Part shown: positions 1 through 5,365 of the stretch, in pieces
Layout of the letters: each line of letters opens with the position of its first letter
Position numbering within the stretch: position 1 is the first letter of the stretch
Assembly (NCBI GenBank): GCA_020436955.1
Contig: JAGQWW010000181.1
Span: forward strand, 1 to 5,959
Source of the DNA: Saprospiraceae bacterium
GTDB lineage: Bacteria; Bacteroidota; Bacteroidia; Chitinophagales; Saprospiraceae
Reading direction: 5' to 3'
DNA: 5,959 nt
The notes under the pieces: generated by a model
What the model was told of the DNA's origin: nothing
Databases searched by the model: none
The model's input: only the letters and a program-made list of their open reading frames with translations
Position numbers and translations under genes: made by a program

Positions 1-83
1 ATGAAAGCGGAAAATACACTGAGGTTGATATCGAAGCATTTTTTAATGCAGTAGTATCCAAAACACCCGGCATTTCCGCCTAA
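1..83 (+). CDS. C-terminal fragment of a probable ABC transporter ATP-binding protein
   Basis: The frame beginning at base 3 is open to a TAA stop at 81-83 and encodes 26 residues, including the stretch VDIEAFFNAVVS. The gene starts outside the window. No Walker or signature motif is visible, so the assignment is inference. It rests on two points: an ABC-2 permease and a YtrA-type GntR regulator follow directly on the same strand, and such cassettes normally include an ATPase gene. An acidic, hydrophobic tail of the form D-[IL]-E-x-[FL]-F-N is, to my recollection, common at the C-terminus of Bacteroidota ABC-2 ATPases. The ATPase would be cytoplasmic and energise the permease encoded at 159-935. 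Any other gene ending here cannot be excluded. Confidence 0.5.
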   Translation, partial: ESGKYTEVDIEAFFNAVVSKTPGISA

Positions 84-97
84 ATCACCTGAAGCCC

Positions 98-139
98 GGA
101 AGCTGTAAGATCGGACACCCGGAATTACAGCTTCCTTTT
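98..139 (+). terminator. Hairpin with short T tract between ATPase end and permease start (terminator or attenuator)
   Basis: GGAAGCTGTAA (98-108) pairs perfectly with TTACAGCTTCC (125-135), giving an 11-bp stem with a 16-nt loop. It is followed at once by TTTT (136-139), then an A-rich stretch. The T tract lies on the + strand side only, so the element reads as a rightward terminator. Only 19 bases separate its end from the permease ATG. It therefore more likely acts as a partial terminator, attenuator or mRNA 3'-end stabiliser within an operon than as a full stop. The four-T tail is short for a strong intrinsic terminator. Confidence 0.6.
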
Positions 140-158
140 AAAAATTAAACCTATTGAA

Positions 159-935
159 ATGGACTTTATATCTCAATTCAATGTTCAACGTCTCGGTTAT
201 CTGTTGATAAGGGACATCAAAAAGAACTGGAGAAGTTACGCTGCCTTTATGGGCGGTTTCTTTGCCATCATTGTAATTACGAGCATCAGCTGGGCACTTG
301 ATATGGATGATGATGCTAAAAATGCACACCTCAATTTTTTCCCATTTGGATTACTCGCAGGTGGTTTCCTTTTCACGTCAGTTATTTTCCGCGAATTTGG
401 AAACCAAACAGAAAGAGCATTCTACCTGGGAATACCGGCATCAAATCTTGAGAAGTTGTTAAGCAAACTTATTATCAGCAATTTCTTATTTATAGTAGTT
501 GGTGTGATTTTGTATTTCCTTTTCTCCATCATTAACAATAGCATTGTCGAGGCGATATCAGGGATGGATATAGATACTTTCAATCCCTTTATGAAGGAAA
601 ATCTGGAAGTAATAAAGATATACTTTGTCCTGCATTCCATCTTCTTTTTGGGAGCATTGGCTTTCCCGAGGTATTCCTTGCCAAAAACCATATTGGCAAT
701 TTTTATAATCATCACAGTAATTTCGCTTGTACTTGGTTTGGTCTTTCGCATCACCTTTGATGACCTATTTGATTCAGCATTTCAATTCAATGATTTACGC
801 GGAACCAAACCCCATCCAAGCATGAAATCTAAGATGGATAATTTCGGCCATCTAATGTCCTGGGTATTTACCTACCTGACAGCACCTGTATTGTGGATTG
901 TGTCATATTTTAAATTAAGTGAAAAAGAAGTCTAA
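159..935 (+). CDS. ABC-2-type transporter permease, six-TM membrane protein
   Basis: This 258-residue integral membrane protein is predicted to be the channel-forming subunit of an ABC exporter. Hydrophobic segments lie at about residues 26-46, 60-77, 105-126, 153-168, 176-197 and 232-251, the six-TM layout of ABC-2 permeases. Between TM2 and TM3 is a cytoplasmic-looking stretch (about 78-104) containing FREFGNQTERAFYLGIPAS and then EKLLSKL. This resembles the conserved loop of Bacteroidota ABC-2 proteins, where the L/IPAS and EK..LSK pattern recurs. The ATG at 159 is preceded by an A-rich leader with no Shine-Dalgarno sequence. It is the second visible gene of the cluster, after the putative ATPase fragment and a hairpin. 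Its stop shares one base with the next start (TAATG), implying translational coupling to the GntR gene. The substrate is unknown. Lipid, peptide-antibiotic or drug export are all possible. The permease call is firm at family level only. Confidence 0.75.
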   Translation: MDFISQFNVQRLGYLLIRDIKKNWRSYAAFMGGFFAIIVITSISWALDMDDDAKNAHLNFFPFGLLAGGFLFTSVIFREFGNQTERAFYLGIPASNLEKLLSKLIISNFLFIVVGVILYFLFSIINNSIVEAISGMDIDTFNPFMKENLEVIKIYFVLHSIFFLGALAFPRYSLPKTILAIFIIITVISLVLGLVFRITFDDLFDSAFQFNDLRGTKPHPSMKSKMDNFGHLMSWVFTYLTAPVLWIVSYFKLSEKEV

Positions 936-1282
936 TGGATTTTAATAATCAACACCCGATATTTATGCAAATAGCAGCAATGATTATGGACTCCATTTTA
1001 GAAAAAGAAGTCCATGCAGGAGAGCGGATTCAATCTGTTCGGGAACTGGCCGGCCATGTGCAGGTCAACCCAAATACCGTTCAAAGAGCCTTTTCATACC
1101 TCCAGGACCAGGGAGTGATTTTTAATCAGAGAGGCGTAGGATATTTTGTTTCAGATGATGCTTTCGACAAAATAAAATCACTGAAAAGGGAAGAATTTAT
1201 CAAAGAGTTTCTGCCCGAACTTTTCCGTCGAATGGACCATCTCAATATTTCAATTGACGATTTAAAGCAATACAAAGCTTAA
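935..1282 (+). CDS. GntR-family transcriptional regulator, YtrA subfamily
   Basis: This 115-residue DNA-binding protein has an N-terminal GntR winged helix-turn-helix at about residues 6-73. HPIFMQIAAMIMDSILEKE forms the first helix. RIQSVRELAGHVQVNPNTVQ is the helix-turn-helix, with the recognition helix around 45-57, and GVIFNQRGVGYFV is the wing. Only about 40 residues follow (SLKREEFIKEFLPELFRRM and on), which matches the short helical dimerisation tail of the YtrA subfamily rather than the large effector domains of FadR or HutC types. YtrA-type regulators usually repress the ABC operon that contains them and respond to envelope-active compounds. Here the gene overlaps the permease stop by one base, so autoregulation of this cluster is the natural inference. 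No operator is confirmed in the window because the cluster's promoter lies upstream. Confidence 0.9.
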   Translation: MDFNNQHPIFMQIAAMIMDSILEKEVHAGERIQSVRELAGHVQVNPNTVQRAFSYLQDQGVIFNQRGVGYFVSDDAFDKIKSLKREEFIKEFLPELFRRMDHLNISIDDLKQYKA

Positions 1283-1303
1283 ATATTTAACCAATACCTT
1301 TTT

Positions 1304-2056
1304 ATGAAAAATTCGAATAAAATATTGCTTGGGATTATAGTTTTCTTGATTGCGGCTGGTTTGTATGCCATTTTTACCTTGAAATCAGGTATTAATAAAG
1401 CTCAAGAGGAAGCAATAAAAGGGAACAGCCAGGTTAAAAAAGAACTTAGAACGCTGGCAAATTTTGATGCCATCCATGTAAGTGGTCAATTCAATATTAT
1501 CTTAAAAAAGGGGGAACAGAAGGTTGAAATTGAAGCAGATGAAAACATTTTATCCTATCTGATAACAGAAGTAAATAATGGTGAGCTTGATTTGAGAGAA
1601 AAAGAGGATCAGGTGCTAGATTTCACTGTTGAGCCTACCGTTTATATTAGCATGGAAGAACTTTCTTCGTTGATAATGAGTGGTGTTAGCGATGTAACCA
1701 TGCAGGATTCCTTTTACACCGAAAATGCCAACTTCAGTATTAGTGGCGCATCTAATTCAACCTTCTATATGGGTTGTGAAAAGCTCAAAATAAATGTATC
1801 CGGAGTTGGTGAGGTATTTCTAAAAGGAAGTGCTCAAAGTGTAGATATGGGAATTTCAGGTTCAGGCGCCCTTCATGGTGAAAAATTCAAATGTGAAGAT
1901 GCTTATGTTCGGGTAAGCGGAACCGGAGAGGCAAGTATTTATGTCAGCAATGATTTGGATGCCGGAGTATCCGGTACGGGTGCAATTTATTATTATGGCA
2001 ACCCTGCATCAAAAATCACTAATATTTCAGGCGTAGGAGAAATTATTGGTCGATAG
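1304..2056 (+). CDS. Membrane-anchored DUF2807 (GIN-domain, beta-helix) protein
   Basis: This is a 250-residue protein of the family called 'head GIN domain' or DUF2807 (Pfam PF10988, from memory). Residues 7-26 are one hydrophobic segment flanked by lysines. There is no lipobox cysteine (the only cysteines are 158 and 197), so it is probably an uncleaved N-terminal anchor with the rest outside the cytoplasm. The domain opens with FDAIHVSGQFNIILKKGE (54-71) and EADENILSYL (77-86), a typical GIN start. From residue 125 on, the motif SG-x-[SG] recurs at 126, 147, 166, 185, 205, 223 and 242. That is a period of 18-21 residues, fitting rungs of a right-handed parallel beta-helix. It follows the GntR gene by 21 bases and is probably co-transcribed. 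The family has no established biochemical function. Roles in envelope sensing or surface attachment are guesses. Its stop is one base from the stop of the convergent kinase gene. Confidence 0.85.
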   Translation: MKNSNKILLGIIVFLIAAGLYAIFTLKSGINKAQEEAIKGNSQVKKELRTLANFDAIHVSGQFNIILKKGEQKVEIEADENILSYLITEVNNGELDLREKEDQVLDFTVEPTVYISMEELSSLIMSGVSDVTMQDSFYTENANFSISGASNSTFYMGCEKLKINVSGVGEVFLKGSAQSVDMGISGSGALHGEKFKCEDAYVRVSGTGEASIYVSNDLDAGVSGTGAIYYYGNPASKITNISGVGEIIGR

Positions 2057-2057
2057 A

Positions 2058-4685
2058 TTATTTGTTTAAAGGAAGGCTGATAATAAAAGTAGTTCCTACA
2101 CCTTCCTCTGTGGAAAAACTAAGTGTACCATTAAAGAATTCGATAATCTTCCGGGAAACAGCCAGTCCCAGGCCTGAACCGGAAGATTTTGTCGAAAAGC
2201 TAGGTTCAAATAGTTTCGACTGGATATCCGAAGAGATGCCAATTCCATTGTCTTCCACTTCAATTCTTACCACCTCATTATCGGAGAGCACTCTCAATAA
2301 TACTACACCAGGCCTATCCTTTGGCAATGCCTCTTCAGCATTTTTAATGAGGTTTTTCAACACGTCCGTTAAATGGACAGGATCCACTTTGATAAGTAAA
2401 GAAGCATCCTCTTCCAATCCATCCAGATAAAATTCTAGCGGGCTATTATTATTTTGCTTGTATTGAGCTACAAACTCATTCAAAAATGGAATCAGGTTTA
2501 ACTTTTGAAGTTCCGGAGTTTCCATCCGGGCAAAGACATTAAATTGACCAGCTATCTTACTCAACTTGTCAACCTGTTCCAAGAGGTTTTTAATCAGACC
2601 ATCCAGACGTTCCTTTTCTTCAGGATCTCGACCTGCAAAGGCATATCCCAGGTATTGGATATTTAATCGAAGTGGCGTTAGAGGATTATTGATTTCATGT
2701 GCAATCTGTTGGGCCATTGTTTTCCAGGCTCCTTCCCTTTCAGCCTTAGCTAATTCTCTGGCATTATCATCCAGCTTTTCTACCAGATCATTATAATCAC
2801 GAATCAAACGACCAATGGTATCGTTTCCTTCCCATTGCAATTTTTCATTTGCCTGCCCCAACTCAAACATCCTTAATTTCCTGGCTAATAGATTTAATGG
2901 ACTGGTAAGGATGGAAACCAACAATAATCCAACACCCCAGGCAAAGAATAAAAGGAAGACGTAAACATTTAAAAAGTCCCCGATTATTAACGGGATATCA
3001 TGGGCCGCACCCATGGTATTTTCAGAAAAGAAGGTTTTCAAGATTGCTTCGGTTCCATTTTCAGATGACAGGGCAAATAATGTAAAATCCCTATCTTTTT
3101 CATCTTCCCCAAAATATATGGCCTTAGGATTTTTCATGACTGACGCCACCATAATCGGATCCAATCGAGTGGAAGATAAACTATTGGCTGCCGATGCATG
3201 CGAACTCACTACCAAATGCCCATCTTTATCGTAAATGTCAATATCGCAAAGGTTTCTTCTGGAATAGTCTTTTAAAAATCCGGTTTTGACCTGATTAAAA
3301 TCCCATTCCAACCTTTCAATTTCCTCTTCCAATTCATCAGAAAGGTTTTCTGCATTTCTGATTTTTACCTCCTTTACGTACACCCGATTATTCCTGTTCA
3401 AAAAGAAAATGGTACCTACAGAAATAATAAAAAAGATGAGAAAGACCATACCAAAAATGGTCACCTGGATTCTACTTTGGATTGGCATACGTTGCCAGGA
3501 TGCCCTTGGATCCCCTTTGGACATCCATTGAATAATCACTATACCAACAATCAAAAGAAGAAATAAAGAAAACTGAAAAGTGAAATTTGATATCCAGGTT
3601 AACACTTCTGACAGTGGCTCGCCTATCAATACAAAACGATCATTATCGTGTCTGTAAATAATAGCATCATAATCTTCCTGCTCAACTTTTTTCCATTCAC
3701 CCGGTGGTGGCAATTCATTTTCAGCCGGACCTGCATCAAAGTCATGAGAATTAGCTCTGATAACCTTGTTTTTATAAAAAACAGCATAATTATAGTCTTT
3801 CAACCTTGTCATTTCCTTGTAAGGAATGGAAGGCAGATAAACGCTTTTAAAAATTTCTCTTTTTAAGATAAAATCCAGACAATACCCTTCTTTAAAATAC
3901 ACTTTATAAACCGGGTTGTCTCCAGGTTTACTGGCAAGAATTGGTTGTTCAAATTCATTCTGATGACTTGAAGTGTCACAACTACTACATCGAAATTCAT
4001 AATTGGACGCGAGATATGGTGCATTTAACCACTTTTTTTCCCAAAATGCATGTAATGAAGATTCGGGTGTTCTGTCATCAACCACCGGTGGTTTTAGGCT
4101 TATCATTTCCAACATTGCCAATTCAGCAAGGCTATCGGTGGGAATCGCCAGCTCCTTTGCATACTTCAAATGGGTTCCACGATTGGTCTCTTCATGTAAC
4201 CAAAAGGATAAACTTGCATTCAAGGAAGCCCCTATGAGGATAATCAATAAAGTGGAGTGAAAAATGCTGTTTCGATACCAATAAATGACCCAAAATGCCA
4301 GATACATACCCCCAACCAATGCCCAAAAAACGCCGGGCTCGCATATATAACAGGTTATTTGATTGATTGCAAACCCGGGAATAGCCGCTACAGCTAAAAT
4401 GCCGACTTTTTTCCACCATACCATTTGGATTTGCATAGCTCTTGTCAGAAAGCTTTTTATGTACAAAAAGAAAAAAACCTCTGCTAATACCAGCGCTATT
4501 AATGCAAGGAACTCTTTCAGTTCTACATCGAGTACACGATAAACATTGAAATCAAAATGGGAAGTAGTAAGTAGCTTATGAATGAAATTTATAAGCAATG
4601 CCAATCCTAAGGGTATTATTACCCCACCAATCACCAATCCCGATACCTTCCGGAATTGCCCGCTATCTTTAGGATCTTGTAGCAT
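2058..4685 (-). CDS. Large membrane sensor histidine kinase, NtrY-like core, orphan
   Basis: This 875-residue two-component sensor kinase has hydrophobic segments at about 15-35, 58-79, 94-110, 119-136, 141-160, 365-387, 405-428 and 571-593. With the positive-inside rule, residues 161-364 and 429-570 fall outside the cytoplasm. The second region begins with a charged helix (about 436-470), followed by DIDIYDKDGHLVVSS (481-495), which resembles a Cache/PAS-like sensor strand. A HAMP-like linker (about 592-645) leads to the H-box AHEINNPLTPLRLN with phospho-acceptor His663. The N-box (DVLKNLIKNAEEAL, 774-787), G1 (EDNGIGIS, 811-818), F-box (LFEPSFSTK, 825-833) and G2 (SGSGLGLAVS, 835-844) are all intact, so the kinase should be active. 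HEINNPLTPL is the NtrY/NtrB-like H-box form. The ATG at 4685 is the first after an in-frame stop at 4707-4709, and no Shine-Dalgarno sequence is seen. No receiver domain and no response regulator gene is present, so the partner is encoded elsewhere. CxxC motifs occur at 112-115 and 233-236. The ligand is unknown. Confidence 0.93.
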   Translation of the reverse strand: MLQDPKDSGQFRKVSGLVIGGVIIPLGLALLINFIHKLLTTSHFDFNVYRVLDVELKEFLALIALVLAEVFFFLYIKSFLTRAMQIQMVWWKKVGILAVAAIPGFAINQITCYICEPGVFWALVGGMYLAFWVIYWYRNSIFHSTLLIILIGASLNASLSFWLHEETNRGTHLKYAKELAIPTDSLAELAMLEMISLKPPVVDDRTPESSLHAFWEKKWLNAPYLASNYEFRCSSCDTSSHQNEFEQPILASKPGDNPVYKVYFKEGYCLDFILKREIFKSVYLPSIPYKEMTRLKDYNYAVFYKNKVIRANSHDFDAGPAENELPPPGEWKKVEQEDYDAIIYRHDNDRFVLIGEPLSEVLTWISNFTFQFSLFLLLIVGIVIIQWMSKGDPRASWQRMPIQSRIQVTIFGMVFLIFFIISVGTIFFLNRNNRVYVKEVKIRNAENLSDELEEEIERLEWDFNQVKTGFLKDYSRRNLCDIDIYDKDGHLVVSSHASAANSLSSTRLDPIMVASVMKNPKAIYFGEDEKDRDFTLFALSSENGTEAILKTFFSENTMGAAHDIPLIIGDFLNVYVFLLFFAWGVGLLLVSILTSPLNLLARKLRMFELGQANEKLQWEGNDTIGRLIRDYNDLVEKLDDNARELAKAEREGAWKTMAQQIAHEINNPLTPLRLNIQYLGYAFAGRDPEEKERLDGLIKNLLEQVDKLSKIAGQFNVFARMETPELQKLNLIPFLNEFVAQYKQNNNSPLEFYLDGLEEDASLLIKVDPVHLTDVLKNLIKNAEEALPKDRPGVVLLRVLSDNEVVRIEVEDNGIGISSDIQSKLFEPSFSTKSSGSGLGLAVSRKIIEFFNGTLSFSTEEGVGTTFIISLPLNK

Positions 4686-4858
4686 AGATGATAATTCGAT
4701 CTGAATTCATAAGGCAAGTTTTGTTCCATAGAATTTTTTTCGTCTCTTTTTAACTACAAATTAAACACCTTTACTAAGCGTATTTTTTACACAAATTGAC
4801 CGATTGTGCAGGAAATCCGGGGAAATATTGAAATATTTACAGGAAATAGCCGCTACCA
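4686..4858. promoter_or_regulatory. Divergent intergenic region between kinase and gluconokinase genes
   Basis: These 173 bases separate the leftward kinase gene from the rightward gntK gene, so promoters for both should lie here. The region is AT-rich with T runs at 4734-4740 and 4783-4788. On the - strand, boxes with one mismatch to the Bacteroidota -7 consensus TAnnTTTG occur at 4757-4764 and 4792-4799. Neither has a -33 TTTG at proper spacing, so no promoter is assigned with confidence. CAGGAAAT occurs twice, at 4809-4816 and 4840-4847. No small ORF or RNA gene is evident. Confidence 0.45.
4823..4838. repeat. Short palindrome upstream of gluconokinase, possible operator
   Basis: AAATATT (4823-4829) and AATATTT (4832-4838) form a perfect 7-bp inverted repeat with a 2-bp spacer, ending 20 bases before the gntK ATG. 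Its placement would suit a repressor site. It is purely A/T and short, so chance occurrence in AT-rich DNA is quite possible. No regulator gene for gluconate use is visible in the window. Confidence 0.3.
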
Positions 4859-5365
4859 ATGGATGGGCAAATCGTGATTTTCATAATGGGCGTTTCAGGT
4901 TGTGGGAAAACCACCATCGGTCAGAAACTGGCTGCCAGCCTGGATTTTGCTTTTTATGACGGTGATGATTTCCATCCCGAAGCAAACATCCAAAAAATGC
5001 AGGCTGGCATCCCTTTAAATGATGAGGACCGTAAACCCTGGTTAACCAGCATCAATGAATTTGTAAAAAAAGAATTGCCAGCAAATAACATGGTTTTTGC
5101 CTGTTCAGCTTTAAAGGCAGTATACCGTAAATGGTTGGAAGAAGGGCTGGAATCCAGCGTAAAATGGGTATTTTTAAAAGGAGAAAAGGATACAATCCTG
5201 CATAGATTACAAAACAGAACAGGTCATTTCATGCCCGAATCCTTATTGGATTCCCAGTTTGAAACCCTGGAAACACCCCAAAATGCATTGGTAGTAGATG
5301 TGCAAATGTCACCAGATGAAATCATAACATCCATCACTCAAAACCTTACAACGCATGGCTTCTGA
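4859..5365 (+). CDS. gntK: Gluconokinase (ATP:gluconate 6-phosphotransferase)
   Basis: This 168-residue cytoplasmic kinase phosphorylates D-gluconate to 6-phosphogluconate with ATP. The length fits the GntK family (about 160-180 residues). The Walker A P-loop is GVSGCGKT (11-18). Other family signatures are YDGDDFHPEANIQKMQAGIPLND (33-55, with DGDxxHP and N-I-x-K-M), DRKPWL (57-62), CSALK (82-86), the lid region LQNRTGHFMPESLL (117-130) and QFETLE (133-138). The ATG at 4859 is the first after an in-frame TAG at 4847-4849. AGGAAA at 4841-4846 could be a weak ribosome site, though its spacing is long. A start at Met10 is unlikely because it would remove the first beta strand before the P-loop. 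The gene overlaps the 6-phosphogluconate dehydrogenase gene by 11 bp, placing consecutive pathway steps in one transcript. No gluconate permease is seen. Confidence 0.95.
   Translation: MDGQIVIFIMGVSGCGKTTIGQKLAASLDFAFYDGDDFHPEANIQKMQAGIPLNDEDRKPWLTSINEFVKKELPANNMVFACSALKAVYRKWLEEGLESSVKWVFLKGEKDTILHRLQNRTGHFMPESLLDSQFETLETPQNALVVDVQMSPDEIITSITQNLTTHGF

Noticed and set aside
1..54. ATG at base 1 opening a 17-codon frame
   Set aside because: It ends at TAG 52-54, and the frame starting at base 3 reads through as a plausible protein C-terminus. The ATG is a coincidence of the window edge.
422..754. Open frame on the - strand opposite the permease
   Set aside because: It lies wholly within a well-supported membrane protein gene. 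Its lysine-rich product shows no domain and there is no leader or context for it.
921..1012. 12-bp direct repeat GAAAAAGAAGTC at 921-932 and 1001-1012
   Set aside because: Both copies encode Glu-Lys-Glu-Val in frame in two adjacent genes. The AG-rich codons make chance likely, and no mobile-element or operator structure surrounds them.
1304..2056. Calling the DUF2807 protein an adhesin or autotransporter
   Set aside because: The family name suggests it, but there is no beta-barrel, secretion tail or binding motif, only a TM anchor and a beta-helix repeat.
2070..2107. AGGAAGG/CCTTCCT inverted repeat just inside the kinase 3' end as a terminator
   Set aside because: The 7-bp stem has a 24-nt loop and no T tract follows on either strand. 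The bases encode the conserved end of the ATPase domain.
3941..4260. Overlapping + strand open frames opposite the kinase gene (also 2062-2430, 2566-2796, 3013-3234, 3648-3866)
   Set aside because: They are antisense to an intact kinase with conserved motifs, their products show no recognisable domains, and several overlap one another.
4192..4419. Second - strand frame inside the kinase gene
   Set aside because: It is a shifted frame of the kinase N-terminal membrane region, whose own frame is continuous and hydrophobic as expected, so there is no sign of a frameshift.
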